64,000 nt of DNA. Source: Algoriphagus vanfongensis DSM 17529 (GTDB taxonomy: Bacteria; Bacteroidota; Bacteroidia; Cytophagales; Cyclobacteriaceae). The stretch is from the NCBI RefSeq assembly GCF_000429465.1, contig NZ_AUBX01000011.1:372001-436000 (forward strand), in the 5' to 3' direction. Of the stretch, positions 7,712 through 16,953 are shown piece by piece. Under the pieces are notes generated by a model that ran no database searches, was not told the DNA's origin, and saw only the letters and a program-made list of their open reading frames with translations. A program made the translations under genes and the position numbers. Every line of letters starts with the position of its first letter. Position 1 is the stretch's first letter.

Positions 7712-8678
7712 TTAAAGAGCTTTTAATCTCGTTTATCATCAACTCAATCTCCTGATTGAGTTGATTGACTTTTTTCTGCGCTTCTTCCATTGGAAGTCCT
7801 GTAGTCAGTCCGGGACGATTATGGCCAGTCGATCTTAGCCAGGCGTCTCGCAGGATTGTCTGACGCTGGCTGATTAAATTCAGAATTTCTTCTCCGTTTT
7901 TATGATTCAAAAGTTGGGAACTATGTTCCTTTTCTTCGATTTCATTCATTCCCAAGCCTATCAAAATTTCTTTTGCCATCAGAAAATGACCATCAGCATT
8001 GGGATGGACCCCATCCTCAGCAAAGGCAAATTCGGGATTTTCTTTGCGATGATCTTCAAGAGCCTTTCTCATCGGCCAATGCAAATCAATCACCTCCCAA
8101 TCATGTGTATATCGCATGCTGACTAACCACGAACTATAAATGTCCAGTACATTGGCATAAGCTGGATCTTTTCTCTCATCAAAAACTGGAGGCGTCACAT
8201 GGATGATTTTGGCTCCAGATTTTTCCACTGATTCGTGAAGCCAGATCATGCCTTCTTTGAATTTTCCAAAACGTCCCTCATCAAAGGGTAGATAAATCCC
8301 GTCATTCATCCCATAGTTGGCGATGACCAAGTCAGGCTTAGTTTGATCAAGCGCTCGCTGAAGCCGCTCATGAAGATCTGGTCTTGGGAATTCGCCGTTA
8401 GCATGATTGGGTTCGGATAGGCCGGAAACAGTTTCACTAGGTAGGCCAAGATTGATAATTTCGTACTTGCTCTCGGGAGATTTTAGCTCCAAAAAGGCAT
8501 CGATACAATGAATGAAGCTCCCTTGGTAAGTGATGCTATTTCCTAAAAAAACAATCTTTTTCGTTTGTTCGGGGATTTCGTATTGCTGAGAAAAAGTACT
8601 TGCTTGAAATCCTAAAACCAGCAGTACGCAACTTAAAAATCGCGTCGTCTTTAAGACTCTGTAGGGGTTATTGTTTTC
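7695..8678 (-). CDS. Secreted SGNH/GDSL-type hydrolase
   Basis: 327 residues from the ATG at 8676-8678. A longer frame starts at 8726, but the inner start puts the hydrophobic signal segment (about residues 13-30) near the N-terminus. SGNH motifs are present: block I VFLGNSIT with the nucleophile S49, block III ANYGMNDGIY, and block V EDGVHPNADGH carrying the catalytic Asp and His. Such enzymes deacylate or deacetylate esters, often on glycans. The long C-terminal tail (after about residue 260) with LRDAWLRSTGHNRPG recalls large SGNH proteins next to carbohydrate-degradation genes, but no such locus is adjacent. Substrate unknown. Confidence 0.85.
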   Translation of the reverse strand, partial: ENNNPYRVLKTTRFLSCVLLVLGFQASTFSQQYEIPEQTKKIVFLGNSITYQGSFIHCIDAFLELKSPESKYEIINLGLPSETVSGLSEPNHANGEFPRPDLHERLQRALDQTKPDLVIANYGMNDGIYLPFDEGRFGKFKEGMIWLHESVEKSGAKIIHVTPPVFDERKDPAYANVLDIYSSWLVSMRYTHDWEVIDLHWPMRKALEDHRKENPEFAFAEDGVHPNADGHFLMAKEILIGLGMNEIEEKEHSSQLLNHKNGEEILNLISQRQTILRDAWLRSTGHNRPGLTTGLPMEEAQKKVNQLNQEIELMINEIKSSLTDSIK

Positions 8679-8749
8679 CATTTCGGAAAATGGCGAAAGC
8701 CTACTGGAAAATAAAGCGATGACCACAAAAGTAGTCTGATAAAAGAGTG

Positions 8750-9724
8750 CTACTTCTTCCTCTCGATCGAGTAACTCACTAAAGCTGAAAGTGAATTTCT
8801 ATACTCGGACTCCGGGAATTCCTTCAAAATACCCAAGGCATCTTGGTAAAACTCATTCATCTTTTCCTTGGCGTATTCCAGTCCGCCGCTTTTCTTCACA
8901 AAAGCAATGACTTGATTGACGGCTTTCTTGTTGTTGGATTTGTTACGGATGAGGTGGATGATCTGTTTCTTTTCCAGCCAATCTGCATTGCGAAGTGCGT
9001 AGATCAATGGTAAAGTCATTTTCTTTTCCTTGATGTCTATGCCGACGGGTTTGCCGATCTCTTCATCTCCATAGTCAAAAAGATCATCTTTGATCTGAAA
9101 AGCCATTCCTACTTTTTCGCCAAAAGTCCGCATTCTCTCCACGATGGCTTCGTCGGTTTGGACACTCGAAGCTCCTACAGCGCAGCAAGAGGCGATGAGG
9201 CTTGCGGTTTTTTGTCGGATGATCTCGTAATAGATTTCCTCATCCACATCCAATTTTCTGGCTTTATAGCTCTGTAGAAGTTCCCCTTCTGACATCTCTT
9301 TTACAGCATTGGAGACAATCCGTAATAGGTGAAAATCACCATGGTCCACACTGAGTAGTAGGCCTCTGGCTAATAGATAATCTCCGACCAAAACGGCGAT
9401 TTTGTTTTTCCAGAGTGCATTGACAGAGAAAAAGCCGCGACGATAATTCGCGTCATCGACTACATCATCGTGAACCAAGCTGGCGGTGTGGAGCAATTCT
9501 ATCAGGGCGGCTCCGCGATGGGTGGAGTCGTTGATCTTTCCAAAAATACCCGCGCTCAAAAAAACAAACATGGGGCGCATCTGCTTCCCCTTTCTCTTGA
9601 CTATATAATTGGTGATATGGTCAAGAAGCTTGACTTTGCTTTTCATAAAATCCCGAAACTTCTGTTCGAAAACATGCATTTCGGACTCTATCGGGACTTG
9701 TATTTTTTTGAGGTCTGGTTTCAT
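8750..9724 (-). CDS. Long-chain trans-polyprenyl diphosphate synthase
   Basis: 324 residues from the ATG at 9722-9724. The frame extends to a TTG at 9793, which is less likely. It condenses isopentenyl diphosphate units onto an allylic primer. The first Asp-rich motif is DDVVD (86-90) and the second DDLFD (213-217). The residues five and four before the first motif are A81 and S82; small side chains there leave the product pocket open, as in octaprenyl/solanesyl-type synthases. The product is therefore probably the menaquinone side chain. The second prenyl synthase in this window (46221-47207) has F and T at these places. Confidence 0.88.
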   Translation of the reverse strand: MKPDLKKIQVPIESEMHVFEQKFRDFMKSKVKLLDHITNYIVKRKGKQMRPMFVFLSAGIFGKINDSTHRGAALIELLHTASLVHDDVVDDANYRRGFFSVNALWKNKIAVLVGDYLLARGLLLSVDHGDFHLLRIVSNAVKEMSEGELLQSYKARKLDVDEEIYYEIIRQKTASLIASCCAVGASSVQTDEAIVERMRTFGEKVGMAFQIKDDLFDYGDEEIGKPVGIDIKEKKMTLPLIYALRNADWLEKKQIIHLIRNKSNNKKAVNQVIAFVKKSGGLEYAKEKMNEFYQDALGILKEFPESEYRNSLSALVSYSIERKK

Positions 9725-9872
9725 CAGGCTTTGCTGGCGTAAAAATAATACCCTTTGCTTGATGGGCAAGGAATATTGGTAGGGCTTGTTCAATAAACAA
9801 TGGAATTCTCTTATCGTTTCAGAAATTTTGTATTTTGTTTAGTTGATTTTCACCTAAACCCACCTTCAACTG

Positions 9873-10355
9873 ATGAAAAGTATAAAAATTGAAATCAAAT
9901 GGGCGCTGATCTTTTGCGTGGCCATGCTGGCTTGGATGTATTTTGAGAAAACAATGGGATGGCATGATGAGAAAGTTGCGGACCATGCGACCTATACCAA
10001 TTTCTTTGCGATTCCCGCTATCCTCATTTATGTATTGGCTCTGCTGGATAAAAAGAAAAATTTCTACTCCGGAGTAATGACCTACAAGCAGGCGTTTCTT
10101 TCTGGCTTGATCTTGACTGTGATTGTGACGGTGCTTAGTCCATTGGCACAATACATCACCACTACGATGATCACACCGGAGTATTTTCCCAACGTGATCA
10201 ACTATGCGGTGTCTTCTGGTCAGATGACTCAGGAAGATGCTGAGGCGTATTTCAACCTGAAAAGCTATCTGGTTCAATCTGTCATTGGTGCACTGGTCAT
10301 GGGGATTGTGACCTCTCTGGTTGTGGCAGTTTTTGTGAAGTCCAAAGCTAAATAA
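9873..10355 (+). CDS. DUF4199 family membrane protein
   Basis: 160 residues with four hydrophobic segments (about residues 9-23, 45-58, 73-93 and 131-155), matching the four-helix DUF4199 family that is common in Bacteroidota. The pattern includes a short N-terminal charged stretch, YTNFFAIPAILIYVLAL, then SGVMTYKQAFLSGL, a family-typical segment. The function is unknown. It is monocistronic by layout, with a divergent prenyl synthase upstream and its own gap before the acyltransferase. Confidence 0.75.
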   Translation: MKSIKIEIKWALIFCVAMLAWMYFEKTMGWHDEKVADHATYTNFFAIPAILIYVLALLDKKKNFYSGVMTYKQAFLSGLILTVIVTVLSPLAQYITTTMITPEYFPNVINYAVSSGQMTQEDAEAYFNLKSYLVQSVIGALVMGIVTSLVVAVFVKSKAK

Positions 10356-10404
10356 AGAATCAGTTCAGTCTTGTAATTTTAGCCTTCAGGAAATTCATAT
10401 TCCT

Positions 10405-10412
10405 TATCTTTG
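10405..10412 (+). promoter_or_regulatory. -7 promoter box TATCTTTG upstream of the acyltransferase gene
   Basis: TATCTTTG fits the Bacteroidota -7 consensus TAnnTTTG exactly. Transcription would start near 10419, upstream of the TTG start chosen at 10444. No good TTG element is found 17-23 bases upstream, so confidence is limited. Confidence 0.45.
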
Positions 10413-10443
10413 GTCTTTCATCGAAGCAAAACCAGCAATCCAC

Positions 10444-12141
10444 TTGGAGGAAAAATACATCAAACATCGATACGAACCCATTCTCCCCAGCAAGGATGAA
10501 TGGCCGGTGGTGAAACTGGCGAGAGAGCGGAAGGAGTTTGTCAAAAAAGTGTCAGAAAAGTCTCAAGATAGGATTTTGAGGCTAACCAGTCAAAACCCTG
10601 ACATCCTCAAAGAAGAGCTGGAAACTACGCTGTATCGCGAGAAGCTAAGAATCAAGCAAAACCCTTGGGTGGTAGATCCGGACGATGATCTTGACTTTTG
10701 GAACAAGGTAAAAGACGCGCTCTTGCAGGTCAATTCGGAAACGAAATTGTCCAAGTCGCAGCGATTGGAGGCTTATCGCGAGATTTTGCAGCGAATCACC
10801 ACTCGTTATTCGGAGGAAATCGCCAGTAATTTCAAACACCATCATTATAAGTTTACGCGCAGTGTAGTCACTTATGGCTTTGCCCGGTTGCTCAATGCAG
10901 CGAGAGTCAAAGGTTTTCGCTCCATTTTCAGCAATCAGTATACGCTTCAGGACAAAATTCAAATCACTGGTCAGACCGATCAGCTGAGAGATCTTGCGAC
11001 CAAAGGGACGGTCGTCATGGTGCCCACTCATTTTTCCAACCTGGATAGTATCCTGATTGGTTGGACGATTTCGGTCTTGGGCTTGCCTCCATTTATCTAT
11101 GGTGCAGGTCTCAATCTTTTCAATATTTCAATTTTTGCATATTTCATGGATGCCTTGGGGGCATACAAGGTCGATAGGAGAAAGAAAAACCTCATGTATC
11201 TGGAGACTTTGAAAACCTACTCCAAAGAGGCGATTCAGTTTGGTTGTCATTCCCTATTTTTCCCAGGGGGAACCCGTAGCCGCAGTGGTATGATTGAGTC
11301 TAAGCTCAAGCTGGGCTTGCTCAGTACCGCGATTGAAGCTCAAAGGACTAACTACCAAAAAGGGTTCAAGGACATTTCAGGCAAGGTATTCATCGTGCCG
11401 GTGACTATCAATTATCATTTTGTGTTGGAAGCGCCCAGCCTTATTCGGGAATACCTGAGCATCACTGGGCAAGAGCGCTACTACAAGGAAAATGATGAGT
11501 TTTCATCTTCTTATAAGATTTCTAAATTCTTAGTGAAGTTCTTTACCAAAGGTTCCGATATTTCTGTGTCTGTGGGCAAGGCCATGGATGTACTGGGGAA
11601 CTATGTCGATGAACATGGGGAGAGTCTGGATAAAAATGGAAGAAGAATCGATACCCAGGACTATTTTATTTCCAATGGGGAGATCACGGTAGATCAGCAG
11701 CGAGAAGAGGAGTACACCTTTCTGCTGGGGAAAAGAATTGTCGAGGAGTTTCACAAAATCAATCGTGTTTTCTCTTCCCATCTCGTGGCTTTTACAGCCT
11801 TTGAGATGATCAAGGAGCAGAATCAAAAGTTGGATTTGTTTGATTTGATACGTCTTCCAGAGGAGGAGATTTCTATTCCGTACGACGATTTCAAAGCTGC
11901 GTGCCAAAAGGTATACGATAGGATTTTGGAACTGAAAAAAGAAAAGCAGATCAATGTCGCTCCTCATATGAAGCGCTCCATGGATGAGATCATCCAGCAT
12001 GGCTTGGATAATGTGGGGATGTATCATGCCAAAAGGCCTCTGATCCGTGATAAGTCTGGCGCTATCGTCACCGAGGATATGAGCTTATTATATTTTTATC
12101 ACAATAGACTGCATGGCTATGGACTCGAAAAACTCTTCTAA
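10444..12141 (+). CDS. PlsB-like glycerol-3-phosphate / lysophosphatidate acyltransferase
   Basis: 565 residues. It belongs to the PlsC/PlsB acyltransferase superfamily: THFSNLD carries the HX4D motif (H196, D201), and FFPGGTRSRSG (about residues 273-283) is the substrate-binding block, here PGGTRS rather than PEGTRS. The long helical N-terminus (190 residues) and long C-terminus set it apart from ordinary PlsC. The frame has no ATG before the catalytic domain. TTG at 10444 is the most plausible start because it follows a TATCTTTG box. It overlaps gpsA, whose product makes glycerol 3-phosphate, so glycerol 3-phosphate is the favoured acyl acceptor. That assignment is inference. Confidence 0.82.
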   Translation: MEEKYIKHRYEPILPSKDEWPVVKLARERKEFVKKVSEKSQDRILRLTSQNPDILKEELETTLYREKLRIKQNPWVVDPDDDLDFWNKVKDALLQVNSETKLSKSQRLEAYREILQRITTRYSEEIASNFKHHHYKFTRSVVTYGFARLLNAARVKGFRSIFSNQYTLQDKIQITGQTDQLRDLATKGTVVMVPTHFSNLDSILIGWTISVLGLPPFIYGAGLNLFNISIFAYFMDALGAYKVDRRKKNLMYLETLKTYSKEAIQFGCHSLFFPGGTRSRSGMIESKLKLGLLSTAIEAQRTNYQKGFKDISGKVFIVPVTINYHFVLEAPSLIREYLSITGQERYYKENDEFSSSYKISKFLVKFFTKGSDISVSVGKAMDVLGNYVDEHGESLDKNGRRIDTQDYFISNGEITVDQQREEEYTFLLGKRIVEEFHKINRVFSSHLVAFTAFEMIKEQNQKLDLFDLIRLPEEEISIPYDDFKAACQKVYDRILELKKEKQINVAPHMKRSMDEIIQHGLDNVGMYHAKRPLIRDKSGAIVTEDMSLLYFYHNRLHGYGLEKLF

Positions 12142-13177
12142 AGTCAAAAAAATAGGCGTGGTGGGAGTTGGGAGCTTTGGCACAGCCATCGCAAATATGC
12201 TAGCCGAAAAAAGCGCTGTGATCGTCTATGCCCGAAAGTCAGAGGTGGTAGATGAGATTAACTCGCTTCATCAGACTCAGGGTAGAAACCTTAATCCCGC
12301 CATCCGTGCGACTAACAATCCGCAGGAGATTTGTGCCCAGTGTGAAATATTATTTTTTATGGTTCCTTCCAGTGGATTTCAGGAGGTTACCAGGAATTTT
12401 GCGCCATACCTTCATCCATATCATCTGATTATTCATGGGACCAAAGGATTGTGTCTGGATCTTCCTGCCGGGCAAGATCTAAAGACTGTCCAGAAGATTA
12501 AGCGAAGTCAGATCTTGACCATGAGTGAAGTGATCCAGCGCGAGACGGTAGCCGTGAGAGTTGGGTGCTTAGCTGGGCCAAATCTTTCTAAAGAGCTCAT
12601 CAAAGGTCAGCCGGCCGCTACGGTCATTGCGAGTAAGTACAATGAGGTGATTCTTGAAGGACAGCGCTTGCTTCGGTCTGATAGATTTCAGGTGTATGGC
12701 AATTCGGATATTATCGGAGTAGAACTCAGTGGTGTGCTTAAAAATATTATCGCTATAGCTTCAGGTGCGCTGGCTGGGCTCGGTCTTGGAGAAAATGCCA
12801 AAGGCTTATTGATCTCCAGAGGCATGGTGGAGATGGTTCATTTGAGTACTGCATTGGGTGGAGGAGTCCAATCGGTAATTGGGTTGGCTGGAATCGGAGA
12901 TCTAGTGGCCACTTGTAATTCGGTGGATTCCAGAAATTTCACAGTTGGATATCGTCTGGCTAAAGGTGAAAAGCTCGATCAGATCCTTGCAGATATGGAA
13001 GAAGTAGCGGAAGGGATCAATACGGTGAAAATCATCAAGGCATTTTTGGAAACGACTGATCTGAGGGCTCCGATTACTGAAAATCTTCATCGGGTCCTAT
13101 TTGAGGACTTTGAGATAGAGGAAGCCTTGCAGTTTTTGATGAAATTTCCTTTCAGCGTGGACGTGGACTTTGTCTAA
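12113..13177 (+). CDS. gpsA: Glycerol-3-phosphate dehydrogenase [NAD(P)+]
   Basis: 354 residues. It reduces dihydroxyacetone phosphate to sn-glycerol 3-phosphate for phospholipid synthesis. The N-terminal GVVGVGSFGTAIANMLA is the NAD(P)-binding motif. HGTKGL, AGPNLSKEL and GVELSGVLKNIIAIASG (with the catalytic lysine in LKN) are GpsA signatures, and GLAGIGDLVATC is the C-terminal one. The gene starts inside the acyltransferase gene, overlapping its last 29 bases (23 if the ATG at 12119 is used). This implies coupled expression of two consecutive steps. A strong hairpin follows. Confidence 0.95.
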   Translation: MAMDSKNSSKVKKIGVVGVGSFGTAIANMLAEKSAVIVYARKSEVVDEINSLHQTQGRNLNPAIRATNNPQEICAQCEILFFMVPSSGFQEVTRNFAPYLHPYHLIIHGTKGLCLDLPAGQDLKTVQKIKRSQILTMSEVIQRETVAVRVGCLAGPNLSKELIKGQPAATVIASKYNEVILEGQRLLRSDRFQVYGNSDIIGVELSGVLKNIIAIASGALAGLGLGENAKGLLISRGMVEMVHLSTALGGGVQSVIGLAGIGDLVATCNSVDSRNFTVGYRLAKGEKLDQILADMEEVAEGINTVKIIKAFLETTDLRAPITENLHRVLFEDFEIEEALQFLMKFPFSVDVDFV

Positions 13178-13203
13178 GCAAGTTGAGTTAACTCGCAATA
13201 AAA

Positions 13204-13262
13204 AGTACTAAAAAGAAGCGAAGCCATCGTCAGTCAATTGACCGGGATGGCTTCGCTTTTTG
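13204..13262. terminator. Bidirectional terminator between gpsA and the sugar dehydrogenase gene
   Basis: AAGCGAAGCCATC (13216-13228) pairs with GATGGCTTCGCTT (13246-13258), a 13-bp perfect stem. A T run follows on the plus strand and an A-rich stretch precedes it, so it can also end the convergent transcript. Confidence 0.85.
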
Positions 13263-13284
13263 TTTGCTGTTAGAGTTGCTTCTC

Positions 13285-14454
13285 TTATTTCACTGGGATC
13301 AACTTGACCAGAAGTCCTGTACCCTCTGTAATGGCGTAGAGGTATCCGTCAGGACTTTGAGATACTTGTCGCACTCGGCCCAAATCTTGGAACATCACCT
13401 CTTGAGAAAGTGCCTGGGTTCCGTCCATGTCTACTCGGTTGATGTGCATTTTAGCCAATGCACCGATCAGAATGTCGCCTTGCCACTGGGGATATCTGTC
13501 TGAAGTCACAAGTGTCATGCCTGCTGTCGCAATGGAAGGGACATAATAGGTGGCAGGCTGCTCCATTCCTTCTTTTTCTGTGATTTCTGTGATCGTCGAC
13601 CCATCGTAATTGATGCCATAAGTGATCACTGGCCAGCCATAGTTTTTCCCTTTTTCGATGAGATTGAGTTCGTCACCTCCCTGTGGTCCGTGCTCAGATT
13701 CCCATACGCGGTTGTTTTCAGAATCATACACTAAACCCTGAGGGTTTCTGCTGCCAAAAGACCAAATAGACGTTACTGCATTTGGTTCGTTGACAAAAGG
13801 ATTGTCAGTCGGAACTGTTCCGTCATCATGAAGACGGTGGATTTTACCATGAGCATTAGTGATTGACTGGGCGTTTTCAGGCGTGTCAAAGCGGTCCCCA
13901 CTGGAGAAAAACATGTAATTGTCTTTGTCGAAAATAATTCTCGAACCATAATGGTTGCCTCCTTTCCAAGCTGGAGTCGCTTCCCAAAGCTCCTCTAGTT
14001 GAACTGCTTGGTTGCCTTCCAGTTTGAACCGTAGGATCGCCGTGGTGCTTTTATCATCCTCCTTGTCTTTGGCAATAGAAATGTAGATCCAGCCATTTTC
14101 AGCATAAGCTGGGTGTGCTTGGATATCCATCATGCCGCCTTGTCCAGAGGATCTCACTACGGGAAGACCTTCTATTTTTTGGCCGGTGAAACTGTCGTTT
14201 TCAAAAATCAAAATATCGCCTTCACGCTCAGTGATCAATAGCTTGTTTTCACTCAACCAGGTCATTCCCCAAGGATGCTCCAGTTCTGTGTGAAGGGTGT
14301 CTATATTGACGAGTAATTTCTCAGTTTGGACTGCATAGGTGTCATCAATGAGTTCCTCGATGATAATTTCTTCCTCGTTTTTGGTGTCACAGGCGTTGAG
14401 AAATATGGCTCCAGAGAGAGCAGCTATTCCTAAAATAGTATGAGATGATTTCAT
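13285..14454 (-). CDS. PQQ-dependent sugar dehydrogenase-like lipoprotein
   Basis: 389 residues. The signal peptide ends in a lipobox with C22 (FLNAC), so the protein is probably lipid-anchored. The mature part is a six-bladed propeller of the soluble aldose sugar dehydrogenase (GDH-B/YliI) family. HPWGMTWLSENKLLITEREG, the GGNHYGSRIIFD stretch, SRNPQGLVYDSENNRVWESEHGPQGGDELN (split over the middle blades) and KNYGWPVITYG match PQQ- and calcium-binding regions. The family oxidises aldoses in the periplasm with PQQ. The gene for PQQ synthesis is not in this window, so cofactor supply is unproven. Confidence 0.87.
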   Translation of the reverse strand: MKSSHTILGIAALSGAIFLNACDTKNEEEIIIEELIDDTYAVQTEKLLVNIDTLHTELEHPWGMTWLSENKLLITEREGDILIFENDSFTGQKIEGLPVVRSSGQGGMMDIQAHPAYAENGWIYISIAKDKEDDKSTTAILRFKLEGNQAVQLEELWEATPAWKGGNHYGSRIIFDKDNYMFFSSGDRFDTPENAQSITNAHGKIHRLHDDGTVPTDNPFVNEPNAVTSIWSFGSRNPQGLVYDSENNRVWESEHGPQGGDELNLIEKGKNYGWPVITYGINYDGSTITEITEKEGMEQPATYYVPSIATAGMTLVTSDRYPQWQGDILIGALAKMHINRVDMDGTQALSQEVMFQDLGRVRQVSQSPDGYLYAITEGTGLLVKLIPVK

Positions 14455-14521
14455 AAGACTTAGTTATTGATTTTCGAAGATACGTCCTTTCTTCTAACCA
14501 AAAACCTCCGTCTCTAGATTA

Positions 14522-15556
14522 TCAGGATTTTTGAAGAGTGGATGACTTTATTTTAGTACTTGCCTCCTGCACCATTCTCGATGATCCGATGATCAGAGGA
14601 GTACGCTGGTGCAGAGATTCTGGCTGGATGTCCAAAATGCGCTGATTGCCATCAGTGGCCTGAGCCCCAGCTTGCTCTGCAATGAGAGCAAGTGCGTTAG
14701 CTTCATAGAGGAGTCTTAGCTTTCCGCTTGGATTTTTGACGGTGGCTGGATACAGGTAGATTCCTCCTTTGAGCAAGTTTCTGTGGAAATCTGCGACCAA
14801 TGAACCGATGTATCTCGCAGAATATCCCTGTTGTTTGCAGCTGAGAATATATTCTTTGATTTCTTGGCTCCATTCCAGCTCAGAGCCCTCATTGATGGAA
14901 TAGATTTTCCCGTCTTTGGGTGCTTGAATATCAGGGTGAGAGAGAAAGAACTCTCCTAGGGATGCTTCATAGGTGAATCCATTGACTCCAAAACCTGTAG
15001 TGTACACCAGCATGGTAGAAGAGCCGTAGAGTACATACCCCGCTGCTACCTGCTCTGAACCTGGCTGCATGATGTCTTCCAGCTGGATAGGGCTTCCAAC
15101 AGGTGTTTTTCTGCGGTAAATGGAAAAAATAGTTCCTATGCTAATGTTGACATCGATGTTGCTGCTGCCGTCTAGAGGATCGATCGCCACCACATATTTG
15201 CCGGAGCCATTTTGTAAATCGATGACAGAATCTTCCTCTTCGGAAACAATGGCACAGACTTCGCCTCCTTTGCTGAGTGCTCGAATAAATCGGATGTTGG
15301 CGATGACGTCAAGTTTTTGCTGCTCTTCTCCTTGGATATTGGTTTGTCCAAAAGCACCTCCGATATTTGCCAGGCCGGCACGGTTGGTTTCACGATTGAC
15401 AATTTTGGCAGCCAGAGCGATGTCTCGGAGCAGCTGAGAAAGCTCTCCAGAAGCAAAAGGGAAGTCACTTTGCTTGAGTTTGATAAATCGGTCCAGGGTA
15501 GTACCTACAGAGTAAGCCATTCCGGATTGATCAGGTTGGTAGGGGTTAATTTTCAT
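14522..15556 (-). CDS. fbp: Fructose-1,6-bisphosphatase, class 1
   Basis: 344 residues, typical for class 1 FBPase. It hydrolyses fructose 1,6-bisphosphate to fructose 6-phosphate in gluconeogenesis. The metal-binding signature is [16 protein letters not shown] (about residues 124-139), preceded by CAIVSEEED, and the C-terminal half has [23 protein letters not shown], which binds the substrate. It is divergent from lysC with 58 bases between the starts. Confidence 0.96.
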   Translation of the reverse strand: MKINPYQPDQSGMAYSVGTTLDRFIKLKQSDFPFASGELSQLLRDIALAAKIVNRETNRAGLANIGGAFGQTNIQGEEQQKLDVIANIRFIRALSKGGEVCAIVSEEEDSVIDLQNGSGKYVVAIDPLDGSSNIDVNISIGTIFSIYRRKTPVGSPIQLEDIMQPGSEQVAAGYVLYGSSTMLVYTTGFGVNGFTYEASLGEFFLSHPDIQAPKDGKIYSINEGSELEWSQEIKEYILSCKQQGYSARYIGSLVADFHRNLLKGGIYLYPATVKNPSGKLRLLYEANALALIAEQAGAQATDGNQRILDIQPESLHQRTPLIIGSSRMVQEASTKIKSSTLQKS

Positions 15557-15614
15557 TTCTTAGAAAAATACAATTTATAGAGTTTCTTATCTTCGAAAAT
15601 AGAAATAAAAACGG

Positions 15615-16910
15615 ATGACAAAAATAGAAATATACAAATTTGGGGGAGCTTCTGTCAAAGATGCTGAATCAGTCAAAAACATGGCTATTATTTTGCGTAA
15701 TCGATTGCGAAAAAATATGCTAATTGTAGTTTCTGCGATGGGTAAAACCACCAATGCTTTGGAGAAAATCTTGGAACTGCGTGTTTCAAATCAAGATATT
15801 TCTGAAAATAGTTCAATTATAAAATCCTTTCACATCGAGATATGTAAAGGATTGTTTGAGTCAGGTCATCGGATATTTTCCCAAGTAGAAAACTATTTCA
15901 TCCAATTGGACAAAATGTTGGATGCTGATGTGACGCCGCAGAATTATGATGAATCTTACGATCAGATCGTTTCCTTTGGAGAGCTGATCAGTAGCCGCAT
16001 TGTCATGGAGTACCTGTGTGATCAGGGGATGGTTTGTCTGTGGCAGGATGCCCGAGAGCTGATTATGACATCCAGTGATTATCGCTTTGCCGCGGTCAAT
16101 TGGGAGAAAACTAAGCGTAATTGTGAGCAAATGCTTCGGCCTAAATTAGAGCAATTTCCTATTGTCACGCAGGGTTTTATAGGTGCTGATGGCAAAGGCC
16201 GGACGACGACTTTGGGAAGGGAAGGGTCTGATTTTACAGCGGCAATTCTTGCTAGTAGCCTGAAGGCAAAGGCAGTGACGATTTGGAAAGATGTGCCAGG
16301 TGTGCTACATGTGGATCCGAAAGTTTTTAGCGGAGCAAAGCTTTATGAGGAGTTAGATTACTTGCAGGCTGCCCAGATGACCTATTATGGAGCGTCTGTG
16401 ATTCATCCCAAAACAATCAAGCCTTTGGCTAACCTGAAGATTCCTCTCTTTGTTAAATCGTTTTTGGAGCCAGATGCTCCAGGTACAAAGATTCATGCCA
16501 CTGGTCAGAAAAATCCCCTTCCTTCCATTATTTTGAAGCGGAAGCAGGCGATGATTTCATTTCGGGTGACAGATTTTACATTTATCGAAGAGCGACACAT
16601 CCACCAGATCTATGGTCAGCTAGATGGACTGAGCTTGCGGGTGAATATGCTTCAGACTTCGCCTGTCGGGGTCACTATTATCGTAGATCACCAGCTTTTC
16701 AAATTGCAAAAGCTTATTTCTTCTTTAGATAAGGTCTTTTCTATCCGTTATAATGAAAACCTGGACCTGCTGACGATTCTCAATTACGAAGAAGGAGGAT
16801 GGGGTCATTTGACGGATGGATTGGAGATTTTACTCGAGCAAAGGACAAGAAATACCATTCAGATTGTGACCCGAAATTTGAACCCTGTCAAAGAAGCAGA
16901 GAATGGTTGA
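15615..16910 (+). CDS. lysC: Aspartate kinase (monofunctional)
   Basis: 431 residues. It phosphorylates aspartate, the first step toward lysine, threonine and methionine. IYKFGGASVKD (6-16) is the aspartokinase signature. FGELISSRIVMEYL, TTTLGREGSDFTAAIL and WKDVPGVLHVDPK belong to the kinase domain. From about residue 300 a diverged ACT-like regulatory region follows. This is the second aspartokinase in the window, separate from ThrA, which probably allows independent control of the lysine/diaminopimelate branch. TATCTTCG near 15589-15596 is a one-mismatch promoter box. Confidence 0.93.
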   Translation: MTKIEIYKFGGASVKDAESVKNMAIILRNRLRKNMLIVVSAMGKTTNALEKILELRVSNQDISENSSIIKSFHIEICKGLFESGHRIFSQVENYFIQLDKMLDADVTPQNYDESYDQIVSFGELISSRIVMEYLCDQGMVCLWQDARELIMTSSDYRFAAVNWEKTKRNCEQMLRPKLEQFPIVTQGFIGADGKGRTTTLGREGSDFTAAILASSLKAKAVTIWKDVPGVLHVDPKVFSGAKLYEELDYLQAAQMTYYGASVIHPKTIKPLANLKIPLFVKSFLEPDAPGTKIHATGQKNPLPSIILKRKQAMISFRVTDFTFIEERHIHQIYGQLDGLSLRVNMLQTSPVGVTIIVDHQLFKLQKLISSLDKVFSIRYNENLDLLTILNYEEGGWGHLTDGLEILLEQRTRNTIQIVTRNLNPVKEAENG

Positions 16911-16953
16911 AATTCTGTAATTTGAGAATCAAACCATTTTAACCTATTTCTTA

